From Rehmannia glutinosa (taxonomy: Eukaryota > Streptophyta > Magnoliopsida > Lamiales > Orobanchaceae), in contig JABTTQ020003408.1 in the NCBI GenBank assembly GCA_016081115.2, positions 1 to 64,000 of the forward strand: a DNA stretch of 64,000 nucleotides, read 5' to 3'. Numbering within the stretch: the first letter of the stretch is position 1; the number at the start of each line of letters is the position of its first letter. Positions 52,876 through 64,000 of the stretch are shown piece after piece. A program made the translations under genes and the position numbers. The notes beneath the pieces were generated by a model that worked only from the letters and a program-made list of their open reading frames with translations, made no database searches and was not told the origin of the DNA.

Positions 52876-54005
52876 AACAAGATCAACCTCGACCAAGAAG
52901 ATGAGGTACACTCTAACTCATCAAACTCGATTCTAGTGATAGTGATGTGACACACACACTTCATCACCCACTCCGATCTTTATGATTCATTAGGCAAAAT
53001 GATGAAAGATTTTGAACACATTAAATCCTCACACACACTATTAAATGAGGAAAAAACACCTACTCAAAAGCCAAAACTCAAAGCCGACTAAGGAGCCGAG
53101 TACTCTAAGTCAAATAGCCGATGAGAATGAAAGTTTAAAAATTTGAAAATGCTAAGTTAATAGCGAGAAATAGTTGCCCACGAGTAAAAGAGGGAGAATG
53201 ACCTCAAAAATGTTATTGCCTCATTCACTAAGGCATCTAAATCATTGGATGATCTTATTATGAGTCAAAGAGAATGTGGAGATAAGACAAAGCTTAGGAT
53301 TTAATTCCTCCGTGCTATGTCAAACCTCAAAAGTAATTTTGGAAAAAGGATCTTCAAGCAATGAAGAGTCAAAAATCCAAAACTCTAAATGGTACACACA
53401 CATTCACTTCAAAGCACAATTACAAGCAAACAGGCCTTGGTTATAAAGGAAAAGGAAAATGACCCGAGTTGAGTGCACTTTGAAAGGACAAAGAAGAGAT
53501 TGATCGAGTTCCTCAAAGCCAAACTCCAAAGTAAAATACTCAGTAAAGAAGAAACAGAGCTACCAAAAACCCAGAAAATCTATAAAAGAAAGACATATGA
53601 TGGGAATGGTAGAAAATATCCAAGCCAAGTGATTGGAATGATGTGAACTATCAAAGATAGACTTATGGAATATAAGCCCAAATGGCAAAGGCCTAGAACT
53701 CACCAAAGGCCATTCCAAAAGTATAAGAACTTTCATCAAGACACATATGCACCTAGGCACTACACTCGGAGACACCACAATTACCCAAAGAAGGCGATTG
53801 CTAAAACATATACACAGCATACGACAAAAGAGACATTTGTATGAACCTAAAATCCCCAAGCAATTTGCCAAGATTAATTATGATTATGGCACTCGATAGA
53901 TGGCAACCCTTAGAGTCAAATCATTAGGCTATAAGTTGGTTGGATCATCTTACAATTCTAACCCATCAGGACCTGCACAAATATGGGTACCTAAAACTTA
54001 ATTTC
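52876..54005 (+). pseudogene. Gag-protease linker of Sirevirus D
   Basis: This is Ser/Lys/Glu-rich degenerate coding text with pieces such as AFTKASKSLDDLIMSQRE and KAKLQSKILSKEET, expected as the coiled-coil tail after the knuckle. A Tyr/His/Arg-rich part at 53660-53790 precedes GTHEIWVPK-like text near 53980. No other gene is seen. Confidence 0.5.
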
Positions 54006-54430
54006 CTTGATTGCAGGTTCAAGGAACAGTGAGTGCCAAGAAACCTGGTACATGGATAGTGTACATTCCCGGACATATGACAGAAACAAGAAAAATCTGT
54101 CAAAACTCAAGGAAGTTAAAGGAGCAAAAGTCATATTTGGAGGAAATGAAGCTCCGGTGAAATTAGAGGCATTGGATCCATCAAGAGGAACGGATTAGAA
54201 ATCACAGATGTTGCATATGTCAAAGGACTCAAATTCAACTTACTAAGCATCACTACTCTGTGACAAGGGTTATAATGTTGGATTTAACATGGGTATATGC
54301 CAAATCAAGGATCTTGAATCGAATGAAGTTATGTTGCAAGGATGCGGACATAAAAGAACATGTATGTAGTAGATTGGTCAACCGCTACACACAAAGACTG
54401 TCTATTAGCAAAGAAACCTGGTGAATCAAG
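54006..54430 (+). pseudogene. Protease of Sirevirus D
   Basis: ECQETWYMDS at 54035-54062 leads into the retropepsin active-site region, where the expected DSG-CSRHMTG is scrambled by a small indel. KKNLSKLKEVKGAKVIFGGN follows. FNLLSITTLCDKGYN-like text near 54240 and GCGHKRTCM precede the GAG-pre-integrase part. Confidence 0.78.
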
Positions 54431-55440
54431 TTGGTTGTGGCACAAAAGCCGAGTCACCCGAATTTCAAAACGATTAACAAGCTTGCCGTAGTAATCTTGT
54501 GGAAGGACTTCCGGACTCAAGATACAAGAAGGAGAGTATATGTGACGCATGTCGAAGGAAAACAAATCAAATCTTCATTCAAAGAAAAGACATGTCCATC
54601 TTCAACAAGAATATTGCATCCGCTACATATGGATCTATTTGGCCCAAAGTGGAACCCAAAGATAAGTGGAAAGAAATACACCTTGGTGGTAGTAGATGAC
54701 TACTCAAGATATGCATGGACAATATTCATGTGGAAAGAAAGAAACTCTACGAAACTACCACGGTGATGAAGAAAATTCAAAATGAAAAGAGCCAAACCAT
54801 TATCAAAATAAGATCGACAGAGGAACCGAGTTTGTCAACGGAATAATAACTCGGTATTGTATTGAAAATGGCATTGGTCATGAACTATCTGAAACAAGAA
54901 CTCCACAATGAGAATGGAGTTGAGAAAGAAGGAATAGAAATCTCAAAGAAGCAAAGCAAGAACCATGTTAGGTCAAGCAGGGGTTACCAAAAGGATTTTG
55001 GGTCAAGCAATCAACACCGCTTGCTACACTCAAAACAGATGTATGATAAACAGGACGGTGACAAAGACTCCTATGAGATTTGGATAGGGAAAAAACCAAA
55101 TGTTGCATATTTTATAATATTTGGATGTAAATGCTTCATCCACAACAATGGCAAAGATAATCTAAAGGCCTTCGATGCTAAAACTGATGAAGGTATCTTC
55201 TTGGGATACTCACCGAAAGCAAAGCCTCTGAGTACTCAATAAAAGGACTATGGTTGCGAAGAATCCATTCATGTGGTATTCGATGAGCCAAATGTAAATA
55301 GAGAAGACATTGAAGAGTCACCGATAAGTTGAATCATCCAACCATCTGAAGAGTCCTATCTTTTCAAGCCGGAACTATTAACTCGAGATGAAGATGAGAT
55401 AGCCGAGTCTCATAAAAATCTTTGGAAAATTTGCAGCTAA
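54431..55440 (+). pseudogene. Integrase of Sirevirus D
   Basis: SSTRILHPLHMDLFGPKWNP ISGKKYTLVVVDDYSRYAWT holds the first catalytic Asp. In other frames come IRSDRGTEFVN near 54810 and GVEKE-like text near 54915 (Glu). WIGKKPNVAYFIIFGCKCFI HNN and FDAKTDEGIFLGYSPKAK end the domain. Frameshifts are frequent. Confidence 0.82.
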
Positions 55441-56700
55441 GTGAGTGCGAGAGAGCTGATCAAAGCAACACATTTGACTGCTAGACAACTGAATCCAACC
55501 AACTTACTCCAACTCGATGTAAGATGGTGAAAGACCATCCACGAGAACTTGTCATTGGAGATATAAGAGAAGGTGTCAAAACAAGATCCGAGAACTCAAC
55601 AAGAAGTTATGTTCACATGCTTTATCTCGTAAATAGAGCCCAAAGATGTGTTACAAGCATTGGATGACACACATTGGATTCAAGCTATGCAAGAAGAGTG
55701 AATCAATTTGAAAGAAATAAAGTATGGGAATTAGTTCAAAGACCCACCCATCAAAATGTTATTGGTACTAAATGGGTGTTCAGAAACAAGATGAACGAGG
55801 AGGGCTCGGTGGTAAGAAACAAAGCAAGACTAGTAGCCAAAGGATATAGCCAAGAAGAAGGAATAGATTTTGATGAAACATTTGCTCTCGTAGCAAGATT
55901 GGAAGCAATAAGGATGTTTCTTGCCTATGCACTCACAAGAATTTCATTGTATATCGATGGATGTGAAAAGTGCATTCCTAAATGGTTTATTGGAAGAAGA
56001 AGTGTATGTTGAACAACCTCCAGGATTTGAGCGGGAAGACTCTTGGAGATAAGGTATACAAACTCAAGAAAGCTTTGTATGGATTGAAACAGCACCCGAG
56101 CATGGTATGATACCTTGTCACAATTCCTAAGCGAGAATGGATTCACAAAAGGAAAAGTAGATAGAACACTATTCGAATTCAAGACAAACAGTATATCTTG
56201 CTTGTTCAAATATATGTGGATGACATCATTTTTGGATCCACAAACAAAGAGTCGTGTGAAAAATTTTCAAACCTCATGCAAAGTAAATTTGAAATGAGCA
56301 TGATGGGAGAGTCGACATTTTTCCTTGGACTCCAAGTGAAACAATCAAGGATGGAACCTTCATAAGTCAAACAAAATACACCGAGAGATTTAATGAAGAA
56401 ATTTGGTATGGAGGAGAAGTCGTAAAAATACCAATGAATACATCGGTCAAAATGGACATGGATGCAGATGGCAAGCCCTGTAGATCAAACAAGATCTGAG
56501 CACTTATTGGATCATTGCTCTATCTCACAAAGAAGGTGCCGACATCACCTTTCTTTGTAGGTGTATGTGCGAGATTTCAATCGCTCCAAAAGAGAGTCAT
56601 ATGACAAAGGCTAAAAGAATCCCGAGATACTTGAAAGGAAGCAAGAAGTTGGCTTATGGTATCCAAAGGAAGGTGGATTCAAACTAATTGGCTATTCGAC
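55441..56700 (+). pseudogene. Reverse transcriptase of Sirevirus D
   Basis: FERNKVWELVQRPTHQNVIG TKWVFRNKMNEEGSVVRNKA is followed by RLVAKGYSQEEGIDFDETFA and a frame break near 55960 in the CAFLNG block. Then come ALYGLKQ-PRAWYDTL-like text near 56090, IYVDDIIFGSTN near 56210 (YVDD) and MSMMGESTFFLGLQVKQS. Only 55674-55960 is open for a useful length. Confidence 0.85.
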
Positions 56701-57150
56701 TCGACTATCTTTGCCGGATGCAGTGGACAGAAAAGCACCCTCAGGCACATGTCAAATGCTAGAAACGGGCTGATTTCTGGTTTAGCAAGAAGCAAAATTC
56801 AATAGCCACCTCTACACGGTGAAGAGAATACATAGCTGCGGCAAATTGTTGTGCCCAAGTCCTATGGATGAGACAAAGAAATGAGAGACTATGAAGTTGA
56901 GGAAAAAGAAATTCCAATCATGTGTGATCACACAAGTGCAATTGCAATTACTCAAAATCATGTGTTGCACTCAAGAACAAAGCATATCGATGTCGAGATA
57001 TCACTTCATAAGAGATCATGTTGAAAAGAAGGACATCATCTTGGAGTATATCTCAACCGATAAACAATTACCGACATCTTCACAAAACCATTATGTGAGT
57101 CAAGATTTGAAGAACTCAAGCATGAGTTAGGGTTAATTGAGTGTGACACT
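56701..57150 (+). pseudogene. RNase H of Sirevirus D
   Basis: Frames change within AKAEYIAAANCCAQVLW-like text near 56830, then CDHTSAIAITQNHVLHSRTK and HIDVEI near 56930-57000, FIRDHVEKKDIILEYISTDK, DIFTKP and HELGLIECDT. These are the C-terminal blocks of Copia RNase H, and the stop follows near 57175. Confidence 0.82.
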
Positions 57151-57706
57151 CGGAAGAATCAAAGAAAAGAAATGTAACACAAAAATGGAAAAAGAGTGAA
57201 CTCACAAATCGCTAAGTAAATCACCAGATGTCGGAAAGACAATTTATATACCAAGTCACCGACAATTTGAGTCACAAAGAGGATTGTGAGAAGAAGAGTT
57301 AAACCGGTGAGGGCAAAAGCTGAATCATTTATGAGCAAAGTGACAAAAACGCAGTCGTTTTTACTAAGCGGGAATGTTTTTAAGAATGACGTCAAAGATA
57401 ATTATGATGTGTACAGGCAAAAGCCGCACACAAGCTTATGATTGGATATAAATCTTTGCCGTATTAAATACGAGACATTAAATGCTCAATCAACATGCTA
57501 AATCTAATTTCGTTGATTTCGATTCCATTTCAAAAACCACCCGCACGCCCTTTCATAAACCATACTTAAACCATTTTCGTCCGTTTTCTCTCACACACTA
57601 CCAAAACTGTTCATTTCTCTTTCTCGGAAGCAAAGGCAAAAATTTTCTCAAAACTTTATCTATCTTCAAATCAATCTCTAAGTTTTCTTCGGTAAAATCC
57701 TGAAGG
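57151..57706 (+). other. Spacer before the env-position ORF of Sirevirus D
   Basis: No coding signal. The second half (57480-57700) is CT-rich, with TCTCTCACACAC and TTTCTCTTTCTCG, and looks like a leader. Confidence 0.45.
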
Positions 57707-60700
57707 ATGGCATCAACCCATGATTTTGTCAAGTTAGGAAAGCAAATCCACACCGGTCTCTTGTGGATTTCGACAAGATGGTGAAACAGGGTCCGACGAC
57801 ACCTAGTGAAGAAAATTCCGAGAAATTGGAAATGTCCACTGAAATCGTTTTGATTTTGGAATATCCGATGACCTATGTGGAGGAGGTCGCACGATTCTAC
57901 GTGAACGCCGAGATTCACGATGAAGGGATAAAGTCATCTTCACGGAAAGAAGCTCACCATCTCTCGCCAAGGATTTGGTGAACAACACCGCTCACTACCG
58001 ACGGAAGGAGCATCGAGAAATCAACGGCCGATGTAAACCTGGCCGCCGCTTGGAAGGAAATAGCCAAGCCCGACTATCTTTGGTAAAATAGTTTTACACA
58101 GCAAACAAGAGGTCTTGAAGGAGGATTTTCACAAGTTGTTGGACATAGTTGCCAAATGTATTGACATCAAATTTGGCGGCTTTGACCAATCTGTCAAATG
58201 CAAAGTTGATCGTAATGGCCGCGATCATTGAAGAAAGGAAAATAAATCAGGTTGAGCTTGTCTGCAGACTATGCCAAAATGTAGGGAACAAATCCTTCAA
58301 GGAAGATGGTACATTTGGAGGATCCCTAGGATATGGCCTGGTGATTGGCCGGTGATGGAGGTGAAAGGAGTCCTCTTAGACATGGAAAGGCGTTCCATGT
58401 AAACAAGAGGATGTTCAGATCAAACCTCTCTCGGCGCACGTAAGAGAGCCTACGCCAAGAGAGCGACACGAGTGAGGGGGAATCGGTGGCCCTCAAGATG
58501 TTGTTTCCTCTCCACCAAAGAAGAAAGCTGCCCCCGCAATCGCTAAGAAGATGCTTTGCTCCTGCAAAGAAAGAAAGTCAAACTCGCTCTCCTGCCCCTG
58601 CAGCAAAGAAGTCAGTCACCGCCCCTTGTTGTGTCTCCCAAAGCAGTAGCCGGTCGAGAAGGACTCTCAACTACCTTCTCGGATCGTCAAAAATAGGAGA
58701 TCTAATAAGCTAAGACGGACTCCTCGAAGAAGACACCAAAGACGGCCCCCCCGCCCAAGACTCAGAAGAAACTCTCTCTGAACCAGAAGTCCCTCTGGTA
58801 CGAACTAAGAGACGACGAAGAATCATCAAGCGATCCGAGCTTGAGAAACCGGCTGAGTCACCACTCACCGAACAAATACTTAAAACCGCAAGCGATGCAA
58901 AGAGAGTCCCCAGATGTAATTGATGAAACAACTAAGTCTGCCAAGGCGTCAGAGGCAAATCAAGACACAAATTTGTAGTCCGCGCGGTGAGACACGAAAA
59001 AGAAGCGATAGAGTCGATAGTGATGTGATGATCCTATCCCCACTTTACCCAGATATCCAAAATCGTCTGCGAGAGTGGAGGAAATGGAAATTGAGTCGAT
59101 CCAGGAACAGTTCCAACGGCCCGAGTTTATAGAAGAAGAAGAGGAACTGCTGAACTTCCTTGGACTGACCTCTGTGATCCAAAGATGGATGAAGACAATC
59201 GCACGAGATATCCGCAAATCTTCAAGGATAAGGAGAAGGAGCGACCGTGAAGAAGTTGAGGCAAGAGAGAAGGCCAAAGATCGCCCTCTCACCGGAACCC
59301 AGAACATACACATTCTCACTTCGATATTCTATCGAAAGTGATGAGGATCTGGACCCTTGCCGCCACGAGAAGAGTTGCAAATGCAAGAAGCAATGCATGA
59401 ATCCGAGAATTCTTCATGAGAAGAGCATGATGGAGGGACCAGGAGAGTCCTCCAAAACACATTTGAAATCGATCCAATGGGAGTGGTTCAAAGCAAATCG
59501 CCACCGTTGTTGCCGCCACCACTTCCCTGACTCACTCGGAAGAAGGAATTAAGGAACTGGCGATGGCGGGTTAGTGGGGACCCTAGTTGAGCAACCCCTA
59601 ATGAAGGTGTCTTACCACCGCCCCAACTGGTGAACACAGAGAGAAACAAAGGGAGTCCGAGACGAGTGACCCCACTCCAAGTCACTCACCGGTGAGTGAG
59701 CCGGGGGGAAACTCCCTCCACCGCAGCAAGGTCGGAGAATCTTTGTAGATGACTCCACAACGAATCTAGGAGGCGAAGTGGAGAAAGTACAAACGCAAAA
59801 TGAACAAAGCAAGTTGCCATCAACGAAGCTCGAGACGATTGAAACTGTGTCTCGGTGAGGTGCCAACCGCTACGAAGGCTAATGACGCCGCCGATGCGAT
59901 CGAGGCGAGGAAGGAAGGAACACCGGGAGTTAACACTGGCGATGAAAGTGCAATCCATGGGGTTGAGACTCCAATGGATGCCACCACGAAAGACCCTAAG
60001 ACAGTGACATCGTCGAAAGGGAAGTCCATGCCTCGCCGCAATCGAGATCGCAGGAGGTAATGAAGGCCCACGGGAGGTTGAAACTTCCGGGGTAAAAGAA
60101 GTCAAGTAGAAAACATCCCTCCCGCTATCATTGATCCATCTCGAAAAGGAGATAAGCGCGCTTCATGATTCCCAGGATAATCCGATGTAACCTTTATGGG
60201 ATCGGAAGGTGACGAAGAAGAAGCCGAGTCATCCCCCGTGACAACTCCAAAAGACTCGGCTACGGATGTTCCCAAAGACGAGCAAGTCTCGATCTCAAGA
60301 CTACTCGTCAAACTTTCAATTTTGATGATGAGCCACCAATGGAAATCTCATCATCGTCCGATGACGCTCGATAAGGCCGAGGATCATCCACTCAATTGGA
60401 GAAACCAAGTGAGACCAACGGTTGTTGAGACTACTGAGGCTCGCAAAAGTCGGGTCCACTTCACAAAGACCCCAAAAATAGAGTCCACCGCTACTGGCCC
60501 GGCTCCCCAGCCGCAGCAGATTCGACTCCAAAAGGAACTTCACGCACCTCTCATTATTGAACAAATCCTAGTTGGCCGTGATGATTCCTTTGTAGAATCA
60601 TTTCCTTTCTCCTTGGAGGTACCCGACCTCCATGAAGAGTCGAGAACGAGCTTGCACGCTTCCACGAGACCAGCTCCCGTCATTTCGCCAGGTACCATCA

Positions 60701-61950
60701 TTCCGGTGACTATGACTTTTTGACGCCGCATGGCCATCGATGCAACGGAAGAAACAATCAAGTTCGGGAAGTGTTCAAGGCATTATTTGCTGAAATTGAA
60801 CGGATGGAGAGGCACTAGGCCTCTATGGACATGCGATGGACAACAGAGATGCCAATCTTATCTGCGACTTGAGAGGCATAACTTGATCAGGATCGGGAAT
60901 GGTGGCAACAAAGAAGAACAATGCGTGTGGAACAAGTCGATACTTCAGGACATTGTTCAACAAGTCGTTGGTATGGCGAAATGAGAATGTCGATGCAAAG
61001 ACGAAATTGAGAGAACACATTGAGCACATGCATAAAGCTCACATCTTGAGATAAAGCTGCTGCGTGAGCAAAATAAGAGTGATCTCCGGCGTTTGGAAGA
61101 AAAGATGGATAGAAAATTCACCTTCTCATGGCTGAAATGAAGCTAATTTCAAAGAGAGTCCAACGCTACTCGCTCTAAATTTCGTGCCGCATACTCCGCA
61201 GCCGGACTCGAGAGAACTCTACTATCGCCAGGCTCGACTTCCCGCTTGCCAATATGTTTCAGGTGTTCTCTCTCCTTTGATGATGCCAAAAAGGGGAAGA
61301 GGAATACCTTAAAGCGTTGAAGAGATCTGAAGTCGAAAAAGAGGAAGCATTGCGAAGGAAGGGAAAGACAGTGAGGAAGTGTTGAAACAAAAGAAAGGAA
61401 AGTCCATTGAGGGGGAAGGATCGAAAGATGTGACCTTGATGATCGCACAAACCCCAACAAGGTATTGTCACAACCGATATTATCGACAAACTCCAGTGAC
61501 TCGCCACTCCAACATTCTCGCTATATCTATGGCCGAAAAAGAGAAAGACAATTGAAGCGAGGGATGGAGGAAGTGGAAGGAAGAATGGATGCCCGGGTTA
61601 TGAACATCTTGAAACAACATGGAGGCATTCCGGTGAGCGAGAGACACTTATGCCATCTCGATGTCGGGACCAAGCCACGATCAGTTGATGAATTTAAAAC
61701 GCCGCATCCGAAGGATACTTTGCAAATATGTTTATGGCTCAAGCTTGGGACTTGTATTGGGAAAAGGGTCTCACGTTATGTGAAGAAGCCGACAGACGAG
61801 ACTACCGTGATCACTCTGCTGGTCACTCCTGGTCACTCATTTTGGAAAGAAGAAGACCCCAAGTACAATACACGCCCGCAGGTAGAGGAAGAAGCGTGGT
61901 GGAGGAAGAGGTTTGGACTCCAGGCCGCCCAAAAACATTGAGCACGTAGA
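57707..61950 (+). pseudogene. Env-position region of Sirevirus D
   Basis: From the ATG at 57707 (MASTHDFVKLGKQIHTGLLW) the strand carries about 4.2 kb of coding-like but broken sequence. KLIVMAAIIEERKIN and GYGLVIGR near 58200-58340 resemble the same plant transposon-type domain as the env-like ORF of A2. Further on are Lys/Pro/Ser-rich low-complexity stretches (58500-58860, 59650-60700). Near the end lies MEEVEGRMDARVMNILKQHG with a Glu/Arg-rich probable coiled coil. No signal peptide or membrane segment is visible. The call rests on position and on weak similarity. Confidence 0.5.
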
Positions 61951-62503
61951 TCCAGGCAAGAAAGGAGGAGGGATCTCTTGGTGGTGGTCTTGACCAAGTA
62001 GCTAATTTGCAAGTGGCTAAAAGTAATGATGAGTATGCGAAAAGAATAGAAGAAGAAAATAAGAGACAAACTCAGCTATGGGAGGAAAGACAAGAGAGAT
62101 TAAGAAGAGATGAAAGCTGCCGGGGAAGGCTTATGAAAAGAAGAAAAAGGCGGTGACGATGAGAAAAAGAGAAGAAGAGCGAAGATCTTGAACAAGATGA
62201 AAGAAGGAGACAAGCGAAAAGGAGATGAAGTGTTCTTTGTCCACCCCTTCATGTATCTTATTGTGTAAATACATACTATGTAAGTCTTCTGCAATAAAGC
62301 TTTAAATTCTTTATTTTTTTGTGTAGACAAATGTTTGCTCTGATACACCTTGTAAACAGTTGTGTAAAAGAACAAGAATGTTATGATCAATAAAAGGATT
62401 GATTCTACGCATACATTCTATGTGAATACACTATCTCGTATGTATCTTTCCTATTTACATTTTTGAATGGTTTAAGTTTTGGCGTCATCAAAAAGGGGGA
62501 AAT
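61951..62503 (+). other. 3' non-coding region and polypurine tract of Sirevirus D
   Basis: A purine-rich stretch (AAGAAGAAAATAAGAG, GAGAAAAAGAGAAGAAG) is followed by AT-rich text with TTTTGGCGTCATCAAAAA, then GGGGGAAAT before the LTR. This is the classical Sirevirus plus-strand primer. Confidence 0.7.
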
Positions 62504-64000
62504 TGTTGGGAAATTTATTAGATTTTGATGAATGCCATGTAAAACTTAGAATAGGAAGTTGGCACCCCAATCTTTGTTGTAAAGCGCATTGTAATAAATA
62601 AAATTTGGTCAAGCCGAGTTAAGTCACTATGCCCAAACATGCAAGAAGACAATCAAGACTAGAAGGAAGACTCATTGCGAGACAGTGAGTATGGCAAAGA
62701 AGAGAAGACGGGAACTCTATGAAGGAGCGGTGAGATGCGGTGAGTGGAGTATCGTCAAGTCAACTCAAGAAAAGTCGAGTCTCGAGGTTGAAGTGAGAAG
62801 AAGAGTTATCTAATGATTGGAAGTCGACTCTAAGTCACCTGGGGAAAGCAAGGAAATGCAGTCAAGTCGAGATAATCTGAAAAAGATCCGTTGCCAGTAC
62901 GTAAATCAAGAGAATTACTTAAACAAGTAATATCTCCATGCTACCTTTCTTGAAGTGCTCATCCCAGGAAGCGTGCAAAAGGAATAAACCAATGGGAAGC
63001 ACTACACCGTGTCGAACTACGAAAAGTGGAGAACAATTCATACGAGGAAGTGGCAATTCCAAGGATCGCAACAAGACAAGCCAACGACCACAAGTGACTT
63101 TCAAAAATAAGCCTGTCTCTTCAACGGGCGAGATTTTTGAAAGATCACTATAAAAGGCCGAGGAATGACTACGAAAAAAAGAAGAAGAGGTTACTCCGAA
63201 TCACGAACATTTCAAGAAAACATTTGAATGTAACCTAAAATATTCTCAAATCATTCAAGATTAATCCTCAAGCCTACACTACGAAGAAAATCAATCCAAC
63301 ACTCACCTGTGAAGGAAAGATAGCTTCAATCGGTTGAAGAGGAAACCTTTGAAGAAAAGGGGTCTACATTCCACGAAGGATTGTAGGAAGGTTCAAGGTT
63401 GAACCAAGTCTTGAGCTTTTGGAGGGCTTCGTGATCAAATCCAAAGAGCTTGAGCAAGTGGGCTGTAGTAGCAAGGCATTTGCCCTGTGAAGAAGAAGCC
63501 GAGTCGCACGAGAAGCCGGTGAGTGATCAAGGCGTCTCGGATCGAGTCCCAAAGGATCAAGTCGGTTTGTGTGATCAAGACTTGTATCGGACTATTACCA
63601 CTTTGATATCGATCAATACCTAGTGGATTCCTCCGGGAGTTGGAGAAGAGAGGAGTAGAAGAATTACCCCATCTTGAACCTCTATAAAAACTTATCGTGT
63701 CTTTTACATTTCAAAGACTTTAATTCCCGTGATCTTAATTGTTTAATTTCACGACATATTTGCTATCCATTAGATAATCTCTAAGTACTAAATCAAGCTC
63801 TAAATCTCTACTTAACCAAACTTAAGGGTGTTAAGTCTTCCAATGAAAACAAACCAGTTGAGTTAATTTAGACTTAACAATTTGAGTTATTCCATAAACA
63901 ACTCGGTTGAGTGCGTTTGAGAGACTAACTCTCTTGATTAACTAAATTGGTTGTCCACCAAGGAGGACACGGTGTGTAGTATCAACTCGAACATTTAAAA
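62504..64000 (+). mobile_element. 3' LTR of Sirevirus D, cut by the window edge
   Basis: It begins TGTTGGGAAATTTATT and follows the 5' LTR to the window end at ATTTAAAA, leaving about 80 bp outside. The TATA box TATAAAAG is at 63149-63156. Small indels relative to the 5' LTR are common, especially next to CG and CCGAG words. Confidence 0.9.

Larger units (their letters stand above)
49977..64000 (+). mobile_element. Sirevirus element D (right end outside the window)
   Basis: The 5' LTR is at 49977-51539. Gag, protease, integrase, RT and RNase H lie at 51667-57150, then a long env-position region, the polypurine tract AAAAAGGGGGAAAT, and a 3' LTR from 62504 that runs off the window. The primer site, tract and gag type are those of Sireviruses. 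The LTRs differ by many substitutions and indels, so it is older than B and the Athila pair. Its left edge is only two bases from the end of element B's target duplication. Confidence 0.9.

Overview
This window is nuclear DNA of a flowering plant, most likely a dicot. It has AT-rich spacers, a few broken host genes, and several generations of LTR retrotransposons and MITEs inserted into one another. An R1/RPP13-style NB-ARC exon and Athila and Sirevirus families fit an asterid such as Lamiales, but that placement is tentative.

Layout, left to right. (1) 1-3711: the 5' end of a minus-strand Sirevirus-like Copia element (A1). It sits in the env-like reading frame of a second minus-strand Sirevirus-like element, A2 (3712-12548), which itself splits an NB-ARC disease-resistance exon (12549-12761). 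(2) 13245-14004: a Mutator-type MITE with ~140 bp inverted ends and a 9-bp target duplication, followed by non-coding spacer. (3) 17485-36847: a candidate DNA transposon carrying a piece of a PPR gene. Inside it is a short, probably non-autonomous Athila-like element (18341-36340, TSD tacct/tacct), and inside that is a 12.3 kb Athila element (20578-32877) with gag, protease, RT, RNase H, integrase and an env-position ORF. (4) 37025-37853: a Mutator-type MITE with a perfect 9-bp TSD lies just upstream of an intact secreted prolamin-like (ECA1-type) gene, the only intact host gene seen. (5) 39295-43506: an SPT2-family chromatin gene on the minus strand, split by an internally deleted Copia element (C), which has its own hAT MITE. 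(6) 43727-49969: a short-LTR Copia element (B, TSD ttaac/ttaac) interrupted by a solo Athila-like LTR in reverse orientation. (7) 49977 to the window end: a degenerate Sirevirus (D) with a long 3' env-position region and a 3' LTR that runs off the window.

Nearly every transposon reading frame is broken by stops and frameshifts, so none looks able to move by itself.

The most unusual signal cuts across families. Several LTRs carry a CpG-rich block of short perfect palindromes at a set place upstream of the TATA box, and the two Athila-type elements have a second such block after pol. The palindrome sequence differs between families and between related LTRs. It also differs between the two LTRs of one element, and in one hairpin both arms have changed together so that the palindrome is kept.
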